Assembly: GCA_003222115.1 (NCBI GenBank)
Contig: QHUL01000053.1
Location: 1-64,000 of the forward strand
Direction of reading: 5' to 3'
Length of the DNA stretch: 64,000 bases
DNA from: Gemmatimonadota bacterium
GTDB lineage: Bacteria > Gemmatimonadota > Gemmatimonadetes > Gemmatimonadales > GWC2-71-9
Position numbers and translations under genes: made by a program. The notes beneath the pieces were generated by a model that saw only the letters and a program-made list of their open reading frames with translations, did not search any database and had not been told where the DNA came from. This document shows positions 20,394 through 29,453 of this stretch, one piece after another (positions within the stretch are counted from its first letter, which is position 1; the number at the start of each line of letters is the position of its first letter).

Positions 20394-22925
20394 GTGGTCG
20401 AGTTTCGAATGCTCGGGGGGCTGAACCTCCTCGGGGTCGGCGGGCACGAGCTCAAGTCGGTGCTGGCCCAGCCCAAGCGCGTCGCCCTGCTCGCCTACCT
20501 CGCCGCCGCTACCCCCAAACGGCTGCACCGCCGCGACTCCCTGGTCGCACTGTTCTGGCCCGAGCTCGACCAGGAGCACGCCCGCGCCGCGCTGCGCCAG
20601 GCACTGCACGGCCTACGTCATGCGCTCGGTGAGGGCGTGCTCGTGAGCCGCGGGGACGAGGACATCGGCCTCGACCACGAGCAGATCCGCTGCGACGTTG
20701 TCGAGTTCGAGCGCGCGGCCGAAGCAGGACGACTGGCCGACGCCCTCGACCTCTACCGGGGTGATCTGCTCGAGGGGTTCTTCATCCGCGGTGCGCCGGC
20801 GTTCGAGCAGTGGCTCGAGGACGAGCGCGTCCGGCTGAAGGTGATGGCGCTGCGCAGCGCGACTTTGCTGGCCGAGCGCGGCGGCCTCGCCGAATCGGTG
20901 CAGTGGGGGCGGCGAGCGCTGCGGATTGCGCCGCTCGACGAGCCGACGTTGCGGCGGCTGATGCAGGCGCTCGACCGGCTCGGCGACCGGGCGGGAGCGC
21001 TGGAAGCGTACGAAGCGTTCGCGAAACGCCTCACGGCGGAGCTCGAGGCCGACCCCGCACCGGAGACGCGGGCGCTCGCAGGCGCCGTCCGCGAGCGTGT
21101 GGCGACTCTCTCCTCAAACGCCACGGAGCTGCCGCCGCTCGAGACGGCGGCGGAGCTCCCCGAAGCCGCCGGCGTCCCCCGCCTTCGCCGCCGCTGGCTC
21201 GGCGTCGCGGCGGCGCTGCTCGGTCTGGCCGTCGTGATCGCGGCAGTCAGCCTGCGCTCCCGCGAACCCGCACCGCTGAATGCGAAGCGCGTGCTGGTCG
21301 TCCCCTTCGCGAACCGCACCGACGACAGTACGCTCGATCCCCTCGGGAATCTGGCCGCCGACTGGATCACGCGCGGATTGGCGCTGACCGGGAGGGTCGA
21401 GATCGCCGACCCCGGCCCGATGGTGTTGGGGGGCACGACCGGCAGCGCCAATCGGCCCAGAGAGGCGGGCCACGAGGCGGCGGCTGTGCGGGCGCTGTCC
21501 CTTGCGAGCGGCTCGGGCCTCGCGGTGTGGGGCTCCATGTACCGCCGCGGCGATTCCATCGAGTTCGACGCGCAGATCACCGACGAGGTGCGCGGGAGAA
21601 TCCTGCACCCCCTCGAGCCGGTGCTAGGGCGTCCGCAGGAGCCGCGCCCGGCGCTCACGATCCTGCGGGAACGCATCATGGCCGTGCTCGCCGAAGCGCT
21701 GGACTCGCGGCTCGGCGCTTTGGCGTCGGCCGCCGGCCAGCCCCCGCGCTACGACGCGTACCTCGCATTCAGCGCCGGCGTCGAGATCTTTTACGGCGGA
21801 CGGAGGGCGCGCGACGCATTGCCGTACTTCCAACGCGCCGCCGCCCTGGACTCGACGTACGCGCTGCCCTTGATCTGGGCGGCCTGGGCCCACGGGGGGA
21901 CCGCGCTCGATCAGTGCGACTCGACCGCGGTCATCGCCGGGCGCCTGACCGGCATGCGTCTCACGGGTCTCGAGCAGATGCAAATCGACCGCGTGATGGC
22001 TCGATGCCGCGGAGACCTGCCGGCCGCCTACGCGCTAGGACGCGCGCTCACCGAGGCGCTTCCCCGCTCGGAGCTGATGTGGGAGCAGCTCGCTCGCGAC
22101 GCGCTCGACTTCGATCGTCCGCGCGAAGCGGTCACGATTCTCGAGCGGCTGCACCCTGACAGCGGCGCCCTTGACGGGCGCGCGGGTTATTACAACTGGC
22201 TGACCAACGCCTACCACTTGCTCGGCCAGCACGACCGCGAGCTGGAGGCTGCCCGGCGTGCCCGGCGGCGATTTCCGAGGAACCTCGCCACCCTCCGCAT
22301 GGAGCTTTTGGCGCTGGCGGCCCTCGGGCGCGCGCGGGAAGTGAGCCAGCGCTTCGACGAGATAAATGCGCTCCCGCCCGACCCGATCCGCCTGCCGGCC
22401 CCGGTGATGCGCGAAATCGCGCTGGATCTCGCGGCCCACGGCGACAGCACTGCCGCTCGCATGGCGCTGGGCCGCCTGCTCGCGTGGCATGCGAGCCGCC
22501 CTGCGGCGGAGCAAGCGGAGGAGTCCCTGCGGTTCGAGCGGGCTCAGACGCACTACGCGGCCGGCCACGCCGATTCCGCGCGCGCGATCGCCGCAGAGTT
22601 GGCCCGCGCGCACCCGCAGAACGAGCAGTACGCGGGGCTGCTCGGGGTGCTGGCCGCGCAGCGCGGCGATCGCGCGGAGGCCACCCGCGTCGACCGGCTG
22701 CTGGTCGCGCTCGAGCGACCCCTCGGCCGCGGACAGGCCACCTACTGGCGCGCGTGCATCGCGGCGCTCTTGGGCCAGCGCGACACCGCAGTGGACCTGC
22801 TCGCGCGGGCCCTCGACGCGGGATACGTCTACCAGGTGCGCTTCCTCAATGCGCACATGGAGCCCAGCTTCGCGGCGCTGCGCGAATACCCGCGGTTCCA
22901 AGCGTTGCTGCGCCCCAAGGGATGA
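20394..22925 (+). CDS. Membrane-anchored BTAD/SARP-type regulator with TolB-like and TPR modules
   Basis: An 843-residue protein. Residues 1-90 form an OmpR-like winged helix (FRMLGGLNLL...RRDSLVALFWPELDQEHARAALRQALHGLR). About 95-235 form the BTAD helical domain (DVVEFERAAEAG, DLYRGDLLEGFF, ALEAYEAFAKRLTAELEADPAPETRAL). A single transmembrane helix (LGVAAALLGLAVVIAAVSL) lies at about 268-288. A TolB-like N-terminal domain follows (VLVVPFANRTDDSTLDPLGNLAADWI), then TPR-like repeats to the end. The DNA-binding part is cytoplasmic and the rest periplasmic, so it could sense outside signals directly. The GTG start follows GAGGG. It overlaps the TonB receptor by 4 nt. Confidence 0.82.
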   Translation: MVEFRMLGGLNLLGVGGHELKSVLAQPKRVALLAYLAAATPKRLHRRDSLVALFWPELDQEHARAALRQALHGLRHALGEGVLVSRGDEDIGLDHEQIRCDVVEFERAAEAGRLADALDLYRGDLLEGFFIRGAPAFEQWLEDERVRLKVMALRSATLLAERGGLAESVQWGRRALRIAPLDEPTLRRLMQALDRLGDRAGALEAYEAFAKRLTAELEADPAPETRALAGAVRERVATLSSNATELPPLETAAELPEAAGVPRLRRRWLGVAAALLGLAVVIAAVSLRSREPAPLNAKRVLVVPFANRTDDSTLDPLGNLAADWITRGLALTGRVEIADPGPMVLGGTTGSANRPREAGHEAAAVRALSLASGSGLAVWGSMYRRGDSIEFDAQITDEVRGRILHPLEPVLGRPQEPRPALTILRERIMAVLAEALDSRLGALASAAGQPPRYDAYLAFSAGVEIFYGGRRARDALPYFQRAAALDSTYALPLIWAAWAHGGTALDQCDSTAVIAGRLTGMRLTGLEQMQIDRVMARCRGDLPAAYALGRALTEALPRSELMWEQLARDALDFDRPREAVTILERLHPDSGALDGRAGYYNWLTNAYHLLGQHDRELEAARRARRRFPRNLATLRMELLALAALGRAREVSQRFDEINALPPDPIRLPAPVMREIALDLAAHGDSTAARMALGRLLAWHASRPAAEQAEESLRFERAQTHYAAGHADSARAIAAELARAHPQNEQYAGLLGVLAAQRGDRAEATRVDRLLVALERPLGRGQATYWRACIAALLGQRDTAVDLLARALDAGYVYQVRFLNAHMEPSFAALREYPRFQALLRPKG

Positions 22926-25900
22926 GCCCACGCCCGCGACCGCTCGCGATGGGCGTGCTGGCGCTCAGCCTGACCACGCGGCCACTCGGCTCGCAGGGGA
23001 TCACATCCGCGGCGCTTCAGGGAAGCGTCGTCCAGGGCGACGGGACGCCGATCGACGGCGCCGTTGTCACGGCGACCCTGGCAGCCAGCGGCGCGCATTG
23101 GCATGACGCGACTGACGCGACGGGTCGATACTTTCTGGAGAATGTCGAGGCCGGCGGTCCCTACCTCATCGACGCGCGGGCCCTGGGGTTCAGACCGGTC
23201 CGTCGGACGGGCATCGTCCTCGTCCTCGGCCAACGCCACCGCGCCGATTTCGTGCTCGAGCCCGCGGTCATCGAGCTCGAGGCACTGACCGTCAGCGCGG
23301 GTCTGGACCCGCAGCTGAACACTGGACGCAGCGGGCCCGCGCACATCGTCTCCCAGGCGCAGGTCACCGGTCTGCCGAACTCGGCTCGGGACCTGAGCGT
23401 CTTGGCGGCGCTCGGTCCCTTGGCCACGCTGAGACCGCTCGGGGGCATCTCGATCGGCGGACAGAACCAGGGGTTCAACAGCCTTCAGATCGACGGCGGC
23501 GTGAACGCCGACCTGTACCTGGGTCGAACGCCCGGTGGCGCGAGTCCGAGCGCGGCGCTCCCCGAGGTGCTGCCCCACACGATCTCCTTGGAGACGGTCA
23601 GGGAGTTTCAGGTGCTCGCCGCGCCGTTCGACGTCCGGCTCGGGAGTTTCGCGGGGGGGCTCCTCAATGCGGTGACGAAGTCGGGGACCAACGCGTTCCA
23701 CGGCTCGGCGTTCGGCTTCCTCCAAGACGGAAGTCTGACGGCGCAGGACGCGGCCGGGAACCGGTCCGACTTCACGACCTGGCAATTCGGTGGTACCCTG
23801 TCCGGCCCGATCGTGCGCGACCGGGTTCACTTCTTCCTGAACGCCGATCTGCAGCAACGCGTCGTGCCGGACGCCAGATTCCTGGTCACGGCGGACACGG
23901 TTGGCGGCGCCGATCTGCGCAAGACCGGGATCTCCTACGCCAGCGCCGTGCGGTTCCAGCAGATCCTCAGGGACAGTTTCGGCCTGCAGCCCGGGTCGGT
24001 CGGGCCGTCGGACGGGCATCTGCCCGCTCAAGACATCTTCGCAAAGATCACCGTGCAGCTCGGCGCGAGCGGCCACCTGGAGCTGTCTCAGCACTACGCC
24101 CACGGCGACCGCCGGGAGTTCGTCGATACCGGTCGGACGTACGGCAGTTACGCCCTCTCTTCGGTCGCCGGTCGCAGCTCGTCGACCGCAGAGACGTGGC
24201 GCTTGATCTGGAGCGCGCTCGTGGGCGGCCGGGCGCAGAACGAGCTCATCCTGAGCTACGAGCACCTGCGGGACTCCTGCCGGCCCAACGCGGCGTTTCC
24301 GCTGGTCCAGGTCGCCGCCGACTCCGGCACGTTGATCGCAGGGCCCAACAGCGTGTGCCCGACCACGGCAGTGGACCAGAACGCCCTCGAGATCACGGAG
24401 AACCTGACCATCGGCGCCGGACGGCACCTCCTGACCATCGGCTCGCACGGCGAGCTGTTTCACTTCCGCGACCCCCTGGTGCAAGTGTCGGCCGGAAGAT
24501 GGCTCTTTAGCAGTCTCGACTTGCTCGCGCGGGGAGTCGCGAACCACTACGACCGGGGGCTTGGGAGCTCGGCGCGACCGCCTGGAGCCGACTTCCGCGT
24601 GTTCGGGCTCGGCCTCTACGCACAGGACCGGTGGGCGCCGACCTCGCGCCTCACGCTCACCGGCGGGCTGCGCCTCGACGTCCCCTTCTTGCTCGACGCG
24701 GCCATGACGAACCAGAGGCTGGTGGCCTCCGCCCTCGGCACCGACACCGGGCGGCTGCCCAGCGGCAACGTGCTGTGGTCGCCTCGCCTCGGCGTCAATT
24801 ACGACCTCAGCGGCGACGGCGACGCGTTTCTCCGCGGCGGGATCGGACTGTTCGGCGGCCCTCCGCCCTACCGCTGGCTGGGGAACGGGTACCGGGAGAC
24901 CGGCGACGAAACCGTCGTGTTCTGTAATCGGCCTGACGTGCCGCCGTTTGATCCGCTCAACCAACCCGAGACCTGCCCCTCCGGAGGTGGCACGAGTCCG
25001 CGAATCAGCTTCTTCGACCCCGGTCTCAAGCTGCCGCAGAATCTGAAGCTGGCGCTGGGCGTGGACCGGCGTTTCCCATCGGGTGTGGTGGCTACGATCG
25101 ACTTTCTATACACGCGGGCGGTCCACCAGATCTATGAGAGCGACGCGAACCTCGGTGCCCCGACCAGCGCGGCCGCCGGCGAGGGCGGACGCCCTCTGTA
25201 CGGCACGATAAGCGGTACCACAAGCGCGACTCTGGTAACGAACCCAGCCTGGCGCGACACGTCTTTCGGAGAAAACGAGATCTACCGGGTGTCGAATCGG
25301 GGTGGGGACAACAGCTTCTCCCTCTCGCTGCAGCTGCGAAAGCGATTCGGCGAAACGCTCGCGCTGTACGCGTCGTACGCCTACTCGCACGTGCGGGATC
25401 GGATGTCCTGGGTCAACTTCCCGGCCCGGGCGAACTTCAGCAATACGCCCCTCGACGGCACGCTGGAGGACCGCCGGCTCGGCCCGTCCTTCTTCGAGAC
25501 GCCCCACAAGGTCTCGGTCGCCGCGACGCTCGACCTCCCCTACCGGGTGCAGCTCTCCCTGCTCTACCTGGGCGCGTCGCAGCCGCCCTACACATACGTC
25601 ATCGACGGCGATGCGAACGCGGACGGCATCGGCGGCGCGGGGTCGCTTAAGAACGACATTGTGTACGTTCCCAGGAACGCGGCCGATATCACCCTGGTGC
25701 CCGCGTCGGCCTATGCGCGGCTGGACACGTTCATCGAGCAGCAGCCGTGCTTGCGCGAACAACGGGGACGGATCATGGCTCGCAACAGCTGTCGGAACGG
25801 TTGGCTCGGCGTCCTGAACGCCCGGCTCACGAAAGCCGTGCCGATGGCTGGAGGTCGGCACATCGAGGTCACTGCCGACGTCTTCAACGTGCCGAACCTG

Positions 25901-26095
25901 ATCAGCTCACGGTGGGGCCGCTATTTCGACACCACCACCGGCCCTTCTGTGACGCTGCTGAACCTCGTCGGGTGGGACGTCGTGAACACGCGTGGGGTGT
26001 ACCGGCTCTCCAACAACACGTTGCCGGCGCGCGGAGTCGTGGACGACATCGCGTCGCGTTGGCGGATCCAGCTCGGTGTGAGATACGTCTTCTAG
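22922..26095 (+). CDS. TonB-dependent outer-membrane receptor with carboxypeptidase-regulatory-like N-domain
   Basis: A 1057-residue protein. A signal peptide (about 1-26, ending GSQG) is followed by a carboxypeptidase-regulatory-like Ig domain (LQGSVVQGDGTPIDGAVVTA...GRYFLENV), then a plug domain (about 125-235, including GGISIGGQNQGFNSLQIDGG), then a long beta-barrel ending in YVF, the aromatic outer-membrane terminus. The ATGA overlap with the BTAD regulator suggests translational coupling and a sensor-transporter pair. The substrate is unknown; the OmpA-related TonB family it resembles takes up large or complex organic molecules. Confidence 0.88.
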   Translation: MSPRPRPLAMGVLALSLTTRPLGSQGITSAALQGSVVQGDGTPIDGAVVTATLAASGAHWHDATDATGRYFLENVEAGGPYLIDARALGFRPVRRTGIVLVLGQRHRADFVLEPAVIELEALTVSAGLDPQLNTGRSGPAHIVSQAQVTGLPNSARDLSVLAALGPLATLRPLGGISIGGQNQGFNSLQIDGGVNADLYLGRTPGGASPSAALPEVLPHTISLETVREFQVLAAPFDVRLGSFAGGLLNAVTKSGTNAFHGSAFGFLQDGSLTAQDAAGNRSDFTTWQFGGTLSGPIVRDRVHFFLNADLQQRVVPDARFLVTADTVGGADLRKTGISYASAVRFQQILRDSFGLQPGSVGPSDGHLPAQDIFAKITVQLGASGHLELSQHYAHGDRREFVDTGRTYGSYALSSVAGRSSSTAETWRLIWSALVGGRAQNELILSYEHLRDSCRPNAAFPLVQVAADSGTLIAGPNSVCPTTAVDQNALEITENLTIGAGRHLLTIGSHGELFHFRDPLVQVSAGRWLFSSLDLLARGVANHYDRGLGSSARPPGADFRVFGLGLYAQDRWAPTSRLTLTGGLRLDVPFLLDAAMTNQRLVASALGTDTGRLPSGNVLWSPRLGVNYDLSGDGDAFLRGGIGLFGGPPPYRWLGNGYRETGDETVVFCNRPDVPPFDPLNQPETCPSGGGTSPRISFFDPGLKLPQNLKLALGVDRRFPSGVVATIDFLYTRAVHQIYESDANLGAPTSAAAGEGGRPLYGTISGTTSATLVTNPAWRDTSFGENEIYRVSNRGGDNSFSLSLQLRKRFGETLALYASYAYSHVRDRMSWVNFPARANFSNTPLDGTLEDRRLGPSFFETPHKVSVAATLDLPYRVQLSLLYLGASQPPYTYVIDGDANADGIGGAGSLKNDIVYVPRNAADITLVPASAYARLDTFIEQQPCLREQRGRIMARNSCRNGWLGVLNARLTKAVPMAGGRHIEVTADVFNVPNLISSRWGRYFDTTTGPSVTLLNLVGWDVVNTRGVYRLSNNTLPARGVVDDIASRWRIQLGVRYVF

Positions 26096-26105
26096 AAACC
26101 CGCGA

Positions 26106-26135
26106 GGGCGGCCGAAGCGCATGCCTCGACCGCCC
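26106..26135. terminator. Hairpin between convergent genes, possible terminator
   Basis: GGGCGG-C-CGA pairs with TCG-A-CCGCCC (10-bp stem with one mismatch) around a 10-nt loop. It lies 10 nt after the TonB receptor stop and before the convergent gene ending at 26163. No T-run follows on either strand, so Rho-independent activity is uncertain. Confidence 0.4.
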
Positions 26136-26162
26136 CCGATTGCCTTCGACGACCCCAACTAC

Positions 26163-26591
26163 TCATTTCATGATGATCATCTTCTTCGTAAACCGCCTAC
26201 CGTCCACCACCAACTGATAGATGTACACCCCCGACGCGGCCTGCTCGCCCGTACGCGGGATATTCCCGTCCCAATAGGCGCTGTACGCGCACCCGGACGG
26301 GCTGTTGCAGGTCAGCTCGAGATTGTCCAAGGACTCGCCCGTGCCCTGGAGGATCGGCACGGCCACGAGCTGCGCGAGCACGTTGTAGATCTTCAGCGTG
26401 ACCCTCGGCCGGTGACCATTCGCGAACAAGTCCCCGCTCAGGACGAACGGGATCGTGGTCGCCGGGTTAAACGGGTTCGGGTAGTTCTGCTTGAGCTCCA
26501 CGACGGGTGGCGGGGTTTGGCCCCACGCGCCGCTCACCGCCGCCCCAGCCGCCCAAAGCCCGAGCCCCAGCACTGCCCAGGCGTACTTCAT
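26163..26591 (-). CDS. Small secreted protein with a T9SS type A-like / FlgD-Ig sorting domain
   Basis: A 142-residue protein. A signal peptide (about 1-24, ending AWGQ) leads almost directly into VVELKQNYPNPFNPATTIPF and closes with GVYIYQLVVDGRRFTKKMIIMK. This is the complete C-terminal sorting/FlgD-Ig-like module normally found at the end of large secreted proteins, with no cargo domain in front. The ATG at 26591 follows GAGGAG. It may be a stand-alone adaptor or a remnant of a larger secreted protein. Confidence 0.75.
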   Translation of the reverse strand: MKYAWAVLGLGLWAAGAAVSGAWGQTPPPVVELKQNYPNPFNPATTIPFVLSGDLFANGHRPRVTLKIYNVLAQLVAVPILQGTGESLDNLELTCNSPSGCAYSAYWDGNIPRTGEQAASGVYIYQLVVDGRRFTKKMIIMK

Positions 26592-26677
26592 CACCGCTCC
26601 TCTGCGAACGAGACAGATGCCTTAACCGCTCTCCTTGTTACGGGTCAACCGTGGTGCTGCAGGGCGCTCGAGAAAAA

Positions 26678-28663
26678 TTATGCGCCACCGCTCCCGGCTG
26701 TCAACCGCGCGAGCGTCCGCGCGTCGCCGGAGCGGCGGGTGATGCCGCGCCGATCGGCCCATTCGAGCAAGGGAATCAAATACTTGCGCGTGAGCCCGAG
26801 GCGGTCACGCAACACCGCCGGCGTGGCGGCACCGACCTCCGTGAGCGCCGTTTCCAGAGCCACTCGGAATTGCTCCAGCGCCGCCTTGGTAGCGTAGCGC
26901 TCCTGGTCCACTTGCTCGATCCCCCCCTCCCGGATCAGATGGGCGAGCAGCGCCCGCATCGGTGTGTCAGGAAATTCCCTGACAAGCTCGGCGACCGTGG
27001 GAATCTGCCAGCGGGCTGCCTCTAGGCGACGGACCAGCAGGGCCCGGGCGTCCGTGGCCCGGGCGTCGAGTGCCGGTTGCCACCCCGGGACACGGGCCAC
27101 GCTGCCGGCCAGCTCCCACGCCTGCTTTCGGGTACCGAGGTCCAGGATCTGGTCAATGACGGCGGGTGGAGGAGGCGGCGCCACCACCGCTGCTCGGAGG
27201 GCTTGCAGCGACATCCCCGGATCGAGCGGATGCTCCTCGTGGTGACGCCGGAGTACCTCCGCGAGGCGAGTCACTTCGGCCGTGATCGCGGTGCGGGCGG
27301 CCAGCACGTCGCCGCACGTTAGCAGCCCGGCACCCGCCTCCGCGATGACGGCCGTCACACGGGCGGGCTGGACGCCCAGCCGCACGGCGAGCGTCGAAAG
27401 GGGGATCCCCTGGAGGCCGGCGTCAGCGGCCATGCACTGCAGCCGCTCGGCAGGGGTCTGGTCCGCTGTCAGCCGGGGCTGGCGGCGCCGCCCGGCCCCC
27501 CCGGCCCCCCGTGGCCCCCCCGCCTGGCGAGGAAACGGGTCGAGCACGACGCCCCCGCCGATCGTGGTGACAGGTGAGAAGGAGCGGAGCACGAAGCGGT
27601 CGCCACCGCGGGCCACGAGGGGGGTCTCCAACATCAGGCGAACAGGGCCCCGCTCCCCGGGGGCGATCGGCCGAGCCGGCACCGCGCGGGCGAGTACGAC
27701 GGCGGTGCCGTGGTGCACCCGCAGGCGGGTGCGGGCGGCGATCGGCCGCGGTGCCCCCGGCAGGAGTTCGACCGCCGCCTCGAGTACGCTGGTCGCCGCC
27801 CACCCGGTCCCCGTGACCGCTACGTGGCCGCGCTCGAGCTCGTCCTTGTCCACCCCCACGAGCGCGAGCGCCGTGCGCCGGCCGGGGGCGGCGCGCTGCG
27901 TGGGCTCGCCGTGGACCTCGATCGAGCGCACCCGTGCCTCGCGATCGAGGGGAAGCAGCCGCACTGACTCGCCCACGCCCACCGAGCCGCTCCAGGTGGA
28001 CCCGGTCACGACCGTCCCCGCGCCCGCCACGGCGAAGACACGGTCGATCGGGAGGCGGAAGAGGTCCTCCGCCGGCCGCTCGACGAGCCCGGCCGCGAGG
28101 CCTGCGAGCGCAGCGCGCAGCTCCGCGAGCCCCGCTCCGCTGACCGCCGAGGTTGTGACCGGGGGCTCCCAGCGGACCCGGCTCTGCGCGAGCCGCTCCA
28201 CCAGCTCGGCACGCACCAGCTCGAGCCACTCGCGGTCCACGAGGTCGGCCTTGGCGATCACGGGGATGCCACGCTGCACCCCCAGCAGCTCGAGGATCGC
28301 GAGGTGCTCCTCGGTCTGCGGCATCGTGCCTTCGTCGGCGGCGACGACCAGCAGGGCGACGTCGATCCCGGTCGCTCCGGCCAGCATGTTCTTGACGAAC
28401 GCCTCGTGGCCCGGGACGTCCACGATGCTCGCCTGCACGGCGTCGGCGAGCGGCAGGGGCGCGAACCCCAAGTCGATCGTGATGCCGCGCCGCTTCTCCT
28501 CCTCCCAGCGGTCGGTGTCGACCCCGGTCAGCGCCTTGACGAGCGCTGTCTTGCCGTGGTCGATGTGCCCGGCCGTGCCGACTACGAAGCGGCGGACGGA
28601 GCCGGAGCCGGGGCGGGGGCGGGGGCCGGGATCGCGCTTGGGGGAGGGAGAGGAGGGGACCAC
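26678..28663 (-). CDS. selB: Selenocysteine-specific translation elongation factor SelB
   Basis: A 661-residue GTPase. G1 is [11 protein letters not shown], with the switch [11 protein letters not shown]3 [13 protein letters not shown] and G4 AKAD. EF-Tu-like domains II/III follow, then four winged-helix modules that bind the SECIS RNA in the C-terminal 260 residues. It delivers Sec-tRNA to in-frame UGA codons. The first 23 residues are a Pro/Arg-rich extension that overlaps recO out of frame by 82 nt. The only good start is GTG at 28663, as no start codon exists nearer the conserved [10 protein letters not shown]. selA and selC are not in the window. Confidence 0.93.
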   Translation of the reverse strand: MVPSSPSPKRDPGPRPRPGSGSVRRFVVGTAGHIDHGKTALVKALTGVDTDRWEEEKRRGITIDLGFAPLPLADAVQASIVDVPGHEAFVKNMLAGATGIDVALLVVAADEGTMPQTEEHLAILELLGVQRGIPVIAKADLVDREWLELVRAELVERLAQSRVRWEPPVTTSAVSGAGLAELRAALAGLAAGLVERPAEDLFRLPIDRVFAVAGAGTVVTGSTWSGSVGVGESVRLLPLDREARVRSIEVHGEPTQRAAPGRRTALALVGVDKDELERGHVAVTGTGWAATSVLEAAVELLPGAPRPIAARTRLRVHHGTAVVLARAVPARPIAPGERGPVRLMLETPLVARGGDRFVLRSFSPVTTIGGGVVLDPFPRQAGGPRGAGGAGRRRQPRLTADQTPAERLQCMAADAGLQGIPLSTLAVRLGVQPARVTAVIAEAGAGLLTCGDVLAARTAITAEVTRLAEVLRRHHEEHPLDPGMSLQALRAAVVAPPPPPAVIDQILDLGTRKQAWELAGSVARVPGWQPALDARATDARALLVRRLEAARWQIPTVAELVREFPDTPMRALLAHLIREGGIEQVDQERYATKAALEQFRVALETALTEVGAATPAVLRDRLGLTRKYLIPLLEWADRRGITRRSGDARTLARLTAGSGGA

Positions 28664-29433
28664 GCGTGGCGCTCCCAGAAGTCGAGGGCGGGGAGGGTGC
28701 TCGCCTCCCCAAAGTGGTGGCGGACGAAGCGGGCGAGAAGGCGGCGGTGCGCGGCGGCGTGCGGCGGGGCGAGCGCCGGCAGCGGGGCGTCCGGATCGTT
28801 CAGGGCGACGAGATCGCGGTGGGCCTGCGCCGGCAGGCGGGTGGCCTGGTTAGAGGTGGGGGGCGGGGGGGGCGCGCACCGGGCACATAGCACGCCGCCC
28901 TCGGCCGTGCTGAAGGCGACCTGACCCCCCCCAGGGAGGGTGGGGACCGGCGTTCCATCCCGGACGCAGGACCCGAGCGCCGGCGCGAAGCCCAGCGCTC
29001 CGAGCAAGAGCCACAAGCCGCGCAACGCCACGGCGTCGACCGCGTCCGGGACGGCCGCCCGTAGGGCGTCGAGACCGGTCGTGAGCGCGTCGTAGGCCCC
29101 TGGGAGAGGCGCCTCCGGCGCCATCTTGAGCATCAGCTCGGCCTGCGCCGTGGCCCCCGCGAAGCGGCCGACGTCCTGCGCCAGCTCGCGACGTAGCACC
29201 AGCAGGTCGAACGCGGCGAGCGTCTGGAGCTCGCGCGTCTCGCGGTGGTACAGCTGCGCCATCCCCTCGCTCAGGAGTTCCAGCCCCGCCGCGAAGCGAC
29301 TCCTGGGCCGCAGCACGCCTTTCGCAATGGCGCTCTGCACCCCGAGGTCGCGCGTCGCCAGCCGCACGATCTTGGAGGTCTCGCTGTAGGGATAGGTCCG
29401 CAGCACCACGGCGGAGGTCGTGACGAGCGCCAT
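28582..29433 (-). CDS. recO: DNA repair protein RecO
   Basis: A 283-residue recombination mediator that loads RecA with RecR. The N-terminal OB fold ([27 protein letters not shown]) and helical/zinc region (GVLCARC) are recognisable. The C-terminus is a low-complexity Pro-Ala tail (repeated PAPA) encoded by a G-rich tandem repeat that also forms the start of selB in another frame. The tail is unlikely to be needed for RecO activity and looks like a late 3' extension. Confidence 0.88.
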   Translation of the reverse strand: MALVTTSAVVLRTYPYSETSKIVRLATRDLGVQSAIAKGVLRPRSRFAAGLELLSEGMAQLYHRETRELQTLAAFDLLVLRRELAQDVGRFAGATAQAELMLKMAPEAPLPGAYDALTTGLDALRAAVPDAVDAVALRGLWLLLGALGFAPALGSCVRDGTPVPTLPGGGQVAFSTAEGGVLCARCAPPPPPTSNQATRLPAQAHRDLVALNDPDAPLPALAPPHAAAHRRLLARFVRHHFGEASTLPALDFWERHAWSPPLPPPSAIPAPAPAPAPAPSAAS

Positions 29434-29453
29434 GGTCTAAAGCTAATCGCCCA

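Noticed and set aside
26595-26677. tRNA-Sec gene next to selB
   Set aside because: The 83-nt gap contains no tRNA-like stems or T-loop sequence.
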